64,000 nucleotides of DNA, from NCBI GenBank assembly GCA_020402865.1, contig JADBYT010000008.1:124001-188000 (forward strand), read 5' to 3'. Numbering within the stretch: the first letter of the stretch is position 1; every line of letters begins with the position of its first letter. The notes under the pieces were generated by a model. It worked only from the letters and a program-made list of their open reading frames with translations, did no database searches and was not told where the DNA came from. The position numbers and the translations under genes are program-made. Shown here one piece after another: positions 34,261 through 41,460 of the stretch. The DNA is from Bacteroidota bacterium. Lineage in GTDB: Bacteria; Bacteroidota; Bacteroidia; Palsa-965.

Positions 34261-35370
34261 ATGGAAAATCAGGTAAACGTAGCGCATTACATCAGCGAAC
34301 TGCTGTTCCTCCACGATTGTGTGGTGGTTCCCGGGTTTGGCGGTTTTGTGTGTACGTATGCCCCGGCCCGTATTCATCCGGCGCAGCACACCTTTCATCC
34401 GCCCTCCAAGCAGCTGGTGTTTAACCGCCACCTGCAGCAGAACGACGGTTTGTTGGCACACGCCATTGCTTCTGCAGTGCCGTGCAGCTTTGCCGAGGCC
34501 ATGCAGGCTATTGAGGCGTTTGCCAACGACACCTCTGCAGCGCTGAAAGCGGGTAAAAACGTGCATCTGCACCACATCGGCCGCCTCAGCTTAGATCCTG
34601 AGCGAAACATCCGTTTTGAGGCCGACGAGGATGTGAATTTCCTCATCGAATCGTTTGGTCTGGGCACCTTCCAGAGCATGCCGGTGCTGCGCGAAACCGT
34701 GGCTGAGCAGCCTGCCGTCCAAACTGAGCCCGTGCGCCCGCTGCCCCCGCGCGAAAACAAAGTAAAAGCCGACGAGCGTCCGCCCGTTACGGCCCGCCCG
34801 CTGGTAACCCGCCGCCGCGCCATTGCGGCTGCTATAATTGTTCCGCTTGCTGCGCTGGCCATCTGGCTGCCCATGCAGCGGCTTAATAATGTGCAGCTGG
34901 CCGGCTTTAACTGGAGCGGCAACACGGCTACCGGTAAATACCTGCCGGTAAACTGGTTTAAGCAAATTCAGCCCGTCACCGATTCCTTTCCCATTCCGCC
35001 CGATCTGCGCGGCGATACATCAGGCAATCTGCACATTACCCTCGAAAACGGACAGCCTTTGCCGGTAAGTCGCCACGTGGCCGCGCCGGAATCAACCCGT
35101 GTAGAAAGGCCGCAGCAGCCGCAAGCCGCACCGCAGGCAGTTCAGTCAGGCACGTTTTACGTAATCGGCGGCGCATTCAGCGTACCCGCCAATGCCGAAA
35201 ATTACCGCAAACTCTTAGAGTCGAAAGGTTATCCCACCACACTGCTGCAAAACGTAAAGGGCACGCTCACCCACATCAGCATTGCCAGCTTCACCTCGCG
35301 CGAAGAAGCCGAGCGTTTTATGCGCACCATTCAGGACTCTGTGGCAGGTGCGTGGATTTTGAAGCGGTAA
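34261..35370 (+). CDS. HU/CCDC81-like and SPOR domain membrane protein
   Basis: A 369-residue protein. Residues 1-130 match the CCDC81-like HU-type domains of Bacteroidota: HYISELLFLHDCVVVPGFGG, then YAPARIHPAQHTFHPPSK and a second part with AGKNVHLHHIGRLSLD. A proline- and arginine-rich linker (about 150-185) leads to one membrane helix (AAAIIVPLAALAIWLP, about 195-210). The exported C-terminus ends in a SPOR domain (about 295-369; GTFYVIGGAFSVPANAENYR, HISIASFTSREEAERF), which binds denuded glycan strands of peptidoglycan at division sites. The topology places an HU-like fold in the cytoplasm and SPOR in the periplasm, so the protein may link septal cell wall with a cytoplasmic partner, perhaps DNA. 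This is inferred. Confidence 0.85.
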   Translation: MENQVNVAHYISELLFLHDCVVVPGFGGFVCTYAPARIHPAQHTFHPPSKQLVFNRHLQQNDGLLAHAIASAVPCSFAEAMQAIEAFANDTSAALKAGKNVHLHHIGRLSLDPERNIRFEADEDVNFLIESFGLGTFQSMPVLRETVAEQPAVQTEPVRPLPPRENKVKADERPPVTARPLVTRRRAIAAAIIVPLAALAIWLPMQRLNNVQLAGFNWSGNTATGKYLPVNWFKQIQPVTDSFPIPPDLRGDTSGNLHITLENGQPLPVSRHVAAPESTRVERPQQPQAAPQAVQSGTFYVIGGAFSVPANAENYRKLLESKGYPTTLLQNVKGTLTHISIASFTSREEAERFMRTIQDSVAGAWILKR

Positions 35371-35386
35371 ATTCCAGGTATATTAA

Positions 35387-35652
35387 ATTGAACAGGCCAG
35401 AAGCAGAGCCGCAATATTCCTGAATGCGGAAACGACGCTCATGTATTGGGAAATCGGGAATTTTATCAATCGAAATCTCAAAGAAAACAACCGTACCGAA
35501 TACGGAAGCCAGATTCTTGCGACACTGTCGCAAGAACTGAAACAACACCGGTTCATTCGATCTTTTTCGCTGTGCATCCGCAGTGGTTAATATTAATTCG
35601 CACCCAACTCACGTATTTGCATTTTGGCGAAGTTTCTTCCATAGGTAAATGA
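35387..35652 (+). pseudogene. Remnant of a DUF1016/YhcG-type PDDEXK nuclease
   Basis: An open stretch without a proper start runs from 35387 to a TAA at 35590. It reads EQARSRAAIFLNAETTLMYW and then EIGNFINRNLKENNRTEYGS and QILATLSQEL, which is the N-terminal DUF1016 domain of YhcG-like nucleases (compare the usual L-Y-W-E-I-G and YG-x-x-I-x-x-L-S-x-x-L). In a second frame, bases about 35580-35652 read PQWLILIRTQLTYLHFGEVS, like a later part of the same domain (x-x-QL-T/S-W-x-H). The central part, the start region and the catalytic PDDEXK domain are missing. The gene has thus decayed through deletion and frameshift. Such nucleases often travel in mobile or defence regions. Confidence 0.75.
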
Positions 35653-35881
35653 TTAGCCATGCCACAGATATTGCAACGGCAATATCACCCAGAAAGCCGG
35701 ATGGCTTAAAGCCAAACTTGCTGTAACAGTCTATGCATTTCCCCTCAAAGTGGTTATAAAAGACGAATGGAAACCCAAACTCATCCAAGCCATCATAAGC
35801 AGCTTCACACTTCATTGTAAGCAGCGTACTTATTAGCCAAACTAGAATTGCAGCGATAAATGTTTGTGTAAACGTTTTCAT
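35609..35881 (-). CDS. Hypothetical small membrane protein
   Basis: A 90-residue protein starting at ATG 35881 (an extension upstream would add an unlikely polar leader). It has an N-terminal helix (TFIAAILVWLISTLLTM), a polar middle of about 40 residues with the cysteine pair GKCIDCYSKFG, and a second helix (LGDIAVAISVAWLIIYLW) before a lysine-rich end. No family is recognised. Its 3' end overlaps the nuclease remnant on the other strand. The middle contains the two-cysteine C-x-x-C arrangement, but no thioredoxin fold is suggested. AT-rich. Confidence 0.55.
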   Translation of the reverse strand: MKTFTQTFIAAILVWLISTLLTMKCEAAYDGLDEFGFPFVFYNHFEGKCIDCYSKFGFKPSGFLGDIAVAISVAWLIIYLWKKLRQNANT

Positions 35882-35897
35882 CTTACAATTTCCTGAA

Positions 35898-36431
35898 TTA
35901 CGGATAAATCTCAATCACCGCCCCCGTTTTCACCGCCACATACAACTCCTGCATTTCTTCATTCGTAACCGCAATGCAGCCAGCTGTCCAGTCCATCCAG
36001 CGGTGAAATTTACCAATGTAACCACGTCCGTTTTTAAGTCCGTGTATTTTCACATCGCCACCGGGCGATTTGCCTTGTTTGCGGGCTGCGGCACGGTCTG
36101 CGGCGTTGGGGTAAGAGATGCCGAGGTTTTTATAGTGCGAACTGTTGGGGTTGCGGTCGTTTATGGTGTAGCGGCCTTCGGGCGTGCGCTTGTCGCCTTC
36201 TTCCTGTTTGTCGCCACGGGTGTTTCGGCCAATGGCTACGGTGTAGGTTTTGAGCAGCTGGTTGCCCTGATACGCACGCATTTCATGCGTGGATTTAAAG
36301 ACCACCAGCCTGTCGATTACAGCGCCTTCGGGTAATTTCTTTTCGGGGAAAAAGTAATACGCCGCAGCAGCAAGCAACACAGCAAGTACGCTGAGTGAAA
36401 AATACTTTGCAATACGTTTTATCTTTTTCAC
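35898..36431 (-). CDS. Small L,D-transpeptidase (YkuD domain), membrane-anchored
   Basis: A 177-residue protein with an N-terminal membrane anchor (FSLSVLAVLLAAAAYYFF, about 11-28). The rest is one YkuD domain: VVFKSTHEMRAYQGNQLLKT, the substrate loop DKRTPEGRYTINDRNPNS, His130 in KIHGLKNG and the catalytic cysteine Cys152 in DWTAGCIAVTNEEM. The motif is TAGC rather than the SHGC of the larger enzyme at 13704, a common variant in this family (the ErfK/YafK-like group). It should act on peptidoglycan peptides in the periplasm. The stop lies 16 bases before the small membrane protein gene, and the stop of the adhesin-like gene upstream is two bases away, so these may be cotranscribed. Confidence 0.9.
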   Translation of the reverse strand: MKKIKRIAKYFSLSVLAVLLAAAAYYFFPEKKLPEGAVIDRLVVFKSTHEMRAYQGNQLLKTYTVAIGRNTRGDKQEEGDKRTPEGRYTINDRNPNSSHYKNLGISYPNAADRAAARKQGKSPGGDVKIHGLKNGRGYIGKFHRWMDWTAGCIAVTNEEMQELYVAVKTGAVIEIYP

Positions 36432-36433
36432 CG

Positions 36434-39058
36434 CTACTCTTTTACCAGTGTGCGCGAAATTTTGCCGCTGTCTGTGTGCAATGAAATTACATAAAATCCA
36501 CTATCGAGCGGGCTAAAGTCGATTTGCTGCGAAAACGTATCCTGCACGGCACCAAAACTGCGGCTCATTACCACACGTCCGCGTGCATCGGTAATTTCGA
36601 GCAAAAGAGTTTGTGTGTGTAAACCTGTAGCCTGCACGTGCAGCAAGCCTTGCGCCGGATTGGGGAAAACAGAAAGCGTGTAAGCTGTACCGCTTTCGTG
36701 AAGGCCTACGGTAAATGTAACAAGCACAGTATCGCTGGCCGTGCAGCCGTTGCTGTCGGTCACCATTACCCAATAACTGCCACTGGTATTGGCGTTTATG
36801 GATGATGTGGTTTGCGACGTGCTCCACACATAGGTTGAAAAACCGGCAGCAGCACTGAGCAGCGCGGGCGGATTGACCTGGGTAATGTTTGGGCCGAGGC
36901 TCAGCGCAGGATTGGCATTTACGGCCACATACACGCTGTCGCCATTTACACAACCGTTGCTGTCGGTGGCAGTAAGTACATACGAATTACTTTGCAGCGG
37001 CAAAAAAGGCTGGCCGTTTGCCACATTGTTGTTCCACACATACACTGCCGCGCCCGCCGCTGTAAGTACCAGCGAATCGCCCGCGCAAAGCTGAGCCGAA
37101 GGCTGTGCTGCAATGCTGAGCACCGGCAGCTGATTAACCTGAACAACTGCCTGCACAGCAGCACTGCAACCATTGGTATCGGTGCCGGTGAGCGTGTAAA
37201 GCTGAGTAAATGCCGGCACAAACGGCACACTGTCGGTTATATTGTTGCTCCAACTATAAAATGCCGCGCCATTGCCGTTAAGCATCACCGTATCGCCTGC
37301 GCAAACAGTATCAGCTGTAGCCGTGAAACTCACGGCCGGAAGCGGATTCACAGTAATATATGCCGTATCAGCAGCCACGCAGCCGTTTGAATCGGTGCCG
37401 GTTAGAATGTATTCGCCACCAGCTTCCGGGAAAAAGGGCACATTATTAAAGATGCCGCCGCTCCATACAAACGTGGCAGCACCTGTTCCGCTGAGTACAA
37501 GCGTATCGCCCGCGCATACTGTATCGGCCGTAGCCGTAAAACCCACTATCGGCAAGCTGTTCACCACCAATACGGCAGTATCGGTATTTACGCAACCATT
37601 CAGATCAGCCCCGGAAACAATATATATATTTGAACTTTGTGCCACTACCGGCACGTTATTCAGTATGTTGTTTGTCCACAAATAAAAATTCCCTCCCAAA
37701 CCCGAAAAGGCAATCGTATCACCTATGCAAACTGTATCATTGGGCCATATGGTGTGCGAAATAACCGGAAGCGGATTTACAGTAACAGCAATTGAAGCTG
37801 TATCTGTACACCCATTCCCATCAGATCCGGTAACCATATAATTTCCTGATGTTTGCGGAATAAACCCGACACCATTCTGCACATTGTTTGTCCATAAATA
37901 ATTCAGTGCCCCTAATCCATTTAAAGTGAGTGTACTTCCCGTGCATACCGATGCCGAAGGAGATGCCATAATACTTACAACCGGAAGCGGATTTACAGTT
38001 ACCGCCACTATCTGCGTATCCGCACAACCCACATTGTTTGTGGCAATTAATTGATAAGTATTGGTTGATGAAGGTGTAAACGGCACGTTATTAATCACAC
38101 TGTTGTTCCACACCGTACTTACGGCATTGGTTGCGGAAAGCGTTACGGCTGTTCCCGCACACACCACAGCCGAAGGCCAAACCTGCACGTTTACCGAAAA
38201 CGATGAAAGAAACGGTGTAATAATTACCTGTCCGTTTCCGGTGCGCACCGCAGCTGTGTTACTTTGATTTGTGCCTCCGTTGTACGAACCGCCGCCGCCA
38301 CCGCCTGCACGACAACTGTTGCCTTCGCCGCCGCCGCCGCCCGAGTAACCGCCGCCGCCGCCATTGCCGCACACCGCGCCGCCGCCACCGCCAAAACCAC
38401 CATCGCCCTGCCCGGGCGAACCGAAATTTACCGAACCGGTGCCGCCAGTAAACAGCGGCCAGCTTAAACCGCCCGTGCAGCCGGTGCCGTAAATTGAATT
38501 TTGTCCGGCACTAAGCCAGCCTGCACCGCCCGAACCGGTGCCCGAAGCGCCGTTGCCAAAGCCTCCGTTGCCGTTGCTTCCTCCCAGCGCCGAAGCCGCA
38601 CCGTTGCCCTGCGTACCCGCAGCAGCTACTACAGCGGCAATTCCGTCGCGGCAGGGTTGCGGCCAGTTGCCGTTTCCGCCACCGCCGCCGCCGGCCGCCA
38701 GCAGCAGGGTACGTGATGGCCCGTTGCTTTTCCACACAAACGAACCGCCGCCGCCGCCCGCCGAAGCACCCGCGCCACCGCAACTATTTACCGTGCCCTG
38801 CTGTCCGGCTACGATATAAATGGTATCGCCGGGCAGTACCTGAAAACGCCCTTTTACGCGCGCACCGGCGCCGCCGTTGGTGTTTCCGCCCTGTGCGCCA
38901 AAAGCTTCAATATCGAGCTGGGTTACACAGGCCGGCACCACATAATGCTGCACAGCGCCAATGCGGCCGGTGCCGGTGGCGTTGAACGTGAGTACGGGAA
39001 GCTGCGCAAAGGCCGCAGTGCTGGAAAGCAGGACGAAAGAAAGGAGTCGTTTCTTCAT
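36434..39058 (-). CDS. Glycine-rich secreted protein with seven Ig-like repeats and T9SS type A sorting domain
   Basis: An 874-residue exported protein. After the signal peptide (RLLSFVLLSSTAAFAQ) residues about 30-285 are glycine-rich, with runs such as GGGGSFVWKSNGP, AAGGGGGGNGNW and GFGGGGGAVCGNGGGGGYS; this is the glycine-rich domain style of some adhesins and receptor ectodomains. Residues 290-770 contain seven Ig-like repeats of about 75 residues with a common core like SVCAGDTLVLSGTGAATFVW and ATDSNGCV. The last 80 residues form the sorting domain (LSVFPNPAQGLLHVQATG, then GFYVISLHTDSGKISRTLVKE-like end). The coding strand is C-rich in the glycine part. Probably a surface adhesin. It is the only gene on its strand for about 150 bases upstream. 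Confidence 0.88.
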   Translation of the reverse strand: MKKRLLSFVLLSSTAAFAQLPVLTFNATGTGRIGAVQHYVVPACVTQLDIEAFGAQGGNTNGGAGARVKGRFQVLPGDTIYIVAGQQGTVNSCGGAGASAGGGGGSFVWKSNGPSRTLLLAAGGGGGGNGNWPQPCRDGIAAVVAAAGTQGNGAASALGGSNGNGGFGNGASGTGSGGAGWLSAGQNSIYGTGCTGGLSWPLFTGGTGSVNFGSPGQGDGGFGGGGGAVCGNGGGGGYSGGGGGEGNSCRAGGGGGGSYNGGTNQSNTAAVRTGNGQVIITPFLSSFSVNVQVWPSAVVCAGTAVTLSATNAVSTVWNNSVINNVPFTPSSTNTYQLIATNNVGCADTQIVAVTVNPLPVVSIMASPSASVCTGSTLTLNGLGALNYLWTNNVQNGVGFIPQTSGNYMVTGSDGNGCTDTASIAVTVNPLPVISHTIWPNDTVCIGDTIAFSGLGGNFYLWTNNILNNVPVVAQSSNIYIVSGADLNGCVNTDTAVLVVNSLPIVGFTATADTVCAGDTLVLSGTGAATFVWSGGIFNNVPFFPEAGGEYILTGTDSNGCVAADTAYITVNPLPAVSFTATADTVCAGDTVMLNGNGAAFYSWSNNITDSVPFVPAFTQLYTLTGTDTNGCSAAVQAVVQVNQLPVLSIAAQPSAQLCAGDSLVLTAAGAAVYVWNNNVANGQPFLPLQSNSYVLTATDSNGCVNGDSVYVAVNANPALSLGPNITQVNPPALLSAAAGFSTYVWSTSQTTSSINANTSGSYWVMVTDSNGCTASDTVLVTFTVGLHESGTAYTLSVFPNPAQGLLHVQATGLHTQTLLLEITDARGRVVMSRSFGAVQDTFSQQIDFSPLDSGFYVISLHTDSGKISRTLVKE

Positions 39059-39206
39059 CGCTGTTGTGGTTTGTTAAGGTACAAGCCGCAACGCAGGGGA
39101 ACTGCTGCTTTGGGGTAAATGTAGAAAGATATTCCTGTGTGCACGAAACGACTTGTGAATAATAGGTAACGAATGAGTTAATTCACGGTTTTCCGGTAAG
39201 CGGCTG

Positions 39207-39214
39207 TATATTTG
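39207..39214 (+). promoter_or_regulatory. -7 box TATATTTG of xseA
   Basis: Exact TAnnTTTG match only five bases before ATG 39220. Confidence 0.65.
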
Positions 39215-39219
39215 CCGGT

Positions 39220-40638
39220 ATGTCGAAAACGACACTCAGACTATCGCAGTTGCAGGATCTTGTTCGAGGGGCGCTGGAAGAAGCGTTCAGAGGACAGAGC
39301 TGGTGGGTGCTGGCCGAGCTGGAAGACATAAACGATCAGGGCAGCCGCATTTTCTTTACGCTTATTGAAAAAGGCAGTACCCACGCGCCGCTGGCCCGTT
39401 TGGGCGGTGCGGTGCTTTCGTCGGAGGCGCTGTTGCTGTTCCGCAATTTCGAAGACATTACCGGAAAACTGATAAAAGACCTGACCGGCCAGCAGGTGCT
39501 GATACGTGTAACGGTTACGATGCACCGCACGGCTGGCTTGCGGCTGAATGTGCTGGACATTGATCACCAGTTTATGCTGGGGCAGCTTGAGCGGCAGCGG
39601 CAGGAAACCTACAAACAGCTGGCTGCAAAGCCGGGCATACAACTGGTTGAAGGCCGCTGGCACACGCCCAACAAGGCACTGGCGCTGCCCGATGTGATAC
39701 AGCATATTGCCGTAATTACGTCATCAACCGCAGCCGGCTACGAAGATTTTGTACACAAGCTGCACGGCGATGCATCGGGGATGGGCTTTTGGACAGAAGG
39801 TTTTTTTGCACAGGTGCAGGGCGAGGGTGCGGCCGAATCAATGCGGCAACAGCTGCTGGCGGTGTACGAGCGCCATAAACAATACCCCTTTGATGCCGTG
39901 GTGCTGATACGCGGCGGCGGTGCGCAGAGCGATTTGCTGCCGTTCGACAGTTTGACGCTGGCGTGGCCGGTGGCAAAGTTTCCGGTGCCGGTAATTACAG
40001 GCATTGGTCACCAGCGCAACGAAAGCATTACCGACACCATGGCGCACACCGCGCTGAAAACGCCAACCGAAGCTGCGCAGTTTATTCTTTCGCATAACCT
40101 GGCGTTTGAAGCGGCGGTGCAGCAGGCCTATGCGCATATCATACATCGCAGCAACAGCTTGCTGGCGTTGCACCGGCTGCATCTCGAAAAAACATCGGCC
40201 ACACTGGCCGGGGGCATCAGTGCATTGCTGAATGTGCAGCGTGTGCAGCTTTCGCGCGCGGAAGCAGTTGTTCACAGCGGTACACGCGGCACGCTGCGCA
40301 ATGCGCCGGCAGAACTGATGCAGTTAAAACAACGAATTGTTTCCGGCGCATTGCGCAGCGCCCAGAACAACCGCCACGCACTTGAACAATGTGCGCAGAA
40401 AATTGTGCAGCGCGCCCCGTTCAATGTACAAAAGCAGCACCATCATCTGGCCCTGCTGGCACAACGCATCGAACTGCTGCATCCGGCCAACGTGCTCAGA
40501 CGTGGCTACGCTTATGTAACGCGTGCCGAAAAAATTCTGACCTCCGCGCAGCAAATTCAGCCCAACGACGAAATCATAATACATTTCGCCAGTGGCATTG
40601 TAACCACACATGTTAAATCCGTATCACCCGATGAGTGA
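39220..40638 (+). CDS. xseA: Exodeoxyribonuclease VII large subunit
   Basis: A 472-residue cytoplasmic nuclease subunit that, with XseB, degrades single-stranded DNA from both ends to oligonucleotides. The N-terminal OB-fold covers about residues 5-110 (LRLSQLQDLVRGALEEAF, WVLAELEDI). The central catalytic domain has VITSSTAAGYEDFVHKLHG, RGGGAQSDLLPFDS and TGIGHQRNESITDTMAH, the family hallmarks. A long coiled-coil region (about 295-420) for XseB binding follows, and the C-terminus has HPANVLRRGYAYVTRAEKIL. Length is normal (about 400-480). The 3' end overlaps the start of xseB by eight bases, so the subunits are coupled. Confidence 0.95.
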   Translation: MSKTTLRLSQLQDLVRGALEEAFRGQSWWVLAELEDINDQGSRIFFTLIEKGSTHAPLARLGGAVLSSEALLLFRNFEDITGKLIKDLTGQQVLIRVTVTMHRTAGLRLNVLDIDHQFMLGQLERQRQETYKQLAAKPGIQLVEGRWHTPNKALALPDVIQHIAVITSSTAAGYEDFVHKLHGDASGMGFWTEGFFAQVQGEGAAESMRQQLLAVYERHKQYPFDAVVLIRGGGAQSDLLPFDSLTLAWPVAKFPVPVITGIGHQRNESITDTMAHTALKTPTEAAQFILSHNLAFEAAVQQAYAHIIHRSNSLLALHRLHLEKTSATLAGGISALLNVQRVQLSRAEAVVHSGTRGTLRNAPAELMQLKQRIVSGALRSAQNNRHALEQCAQKIVQRAPFNVQKQHHHLALLAQRIELLHPANVLRRGYAYVTRAEKILTSAQQIQPNDEIIIHFASGIVTTHVKSVSPDE

Positions 40639-40834
40639 ACCACTGACCTACACCGCCGCTTTACATGAGCTTAACGAAATAGCGCGCGCCATCGACAACG
40701 AAACCATTCCGCTCGATGAGCTTTCGGCCAAGGTGAAAAGAGCGTCGGAACTGATCGACTTCTGCAAAAAACGCCTCCATGCCACTGAAGAAGAAGTGAA
40801 AAAAATTCTGGGCGACATGGAAGAACAGGCATAA
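40631..40834 (+). CDS. xseB: Exodeoxyribonuclease VII small subunit
   Basis: A 67-residue helical protein starting at ATG 40631 inside the end of xseA (an earlier TTG-like start would only add a short leader). It has the family pattern of two long helices: TYTAALHELNEIARAI followed by PLDELSAKVKRASELIDFC and KKRLHATEEEVKKILGDMEE. Several small subunits bind the coiled-coil arm of XseA and are required for activity. Length (60-80 residues) fits. The gene follows its partner directly; the DUF1801 gene begins 18 bases after its stop. Confidence 0.93.
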   Translation: MSEPLTYTAALHELNEIARAIDNETIPLDELSAKVKRASELIDFCKKRLHATEEEVKKILGDMEEQA

Positions 40835-40852
40835 TACAAAACCGCACGCCAA

Positions 40853-41308
40853 ATGAGTACCAAACCAACTACACCCGACGCCTACGTGGCCGCCCTGCCT
40901 GCCGACAGGAGAGACATTATTCAGGCCATGCGCGAAACCGTGCTGAAAAACATACCGAAAGGCTTTGAAGAAACCATAAGCTACGGCATGATTGGATACG
41001 TGGTGCCGCACAGCCTGTACCCGGCCGGCTATCATTGCGACCCCAAACTGCCACTGCCTTTTATCAGCATTGCCTCACAAAAAAGCCATATCGGATTTTA
41101 TCACATGGGCATTTATGCCGATCAATCACTCCTTGACTGGTTTATCGCCGAGTGGCCGAAATATTCGGTGAAAAAACTTGACATGGGTAAATCATGTATC
41201 CGCTTCAAAAAAGCCGAAGATATACCCCTTGATCTGCTTGCTGCGCTGGTAAAAAAAATGAAACCCAAAGACTGGATTACATGCTATGAAAAGGGATTGA
41301 AAAAATAG
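40853..41308 (+). CDS. DUF1801 domain protein
   Basis: A 151-residue cytoplasmic protein of the DUF1801/YdhG-like alpha/beta fold. Visible family features: PDAYVAALPADRRDIIQAMR at the N-terminus, IPKGFEETISYGMIGYVVPH in the middle, PLPFISIASQKSHIGFYHMG, and SCIRFKKAEDIPLDLLAALV with the closing KKMKPKDWI segment. Bacillus relatives have been discussed as frataxin-like iron chaperones, but for most members the function is unknown. It starts 18 bases after xseB and may belong to that transcript, although no functional link is known. Confidence 0.88.
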   Translation: MSTKPTTPDAYVAALPADRRDIIQAMRETVLKNIPKGFEETISYGMIGYVVPHSLYPAGYHCDPKLPLPFISIASQKSHIGFYHMGIYADQSLLDWFIAEWPKYSVKKLDMGKSCIRFKKAEDIPLDLLAALVKKMKPKDWITCYEKGLKK

Positions 41309-41460
41309 TCCTGTTCTTTTCTGTGCATAAAACAGAATTTCATTTTTACCCGGCGTAAAATCCAGGTTGTTTATTTGCGTTTTTTCACATCGTGTAGCCG
41401 TATTTTAGCGCACACACCATAACCGTTATGCAAGAAAAAAATCAGACCGGATTTTACGCG

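Noticed and set aside
38264-38819. Alanine- and proline-rich plus-strand frames
   Set aside because: Shadows of the glycine-rich part of the minus-strand adhesin gene; low-complexity codons keep other frames open.
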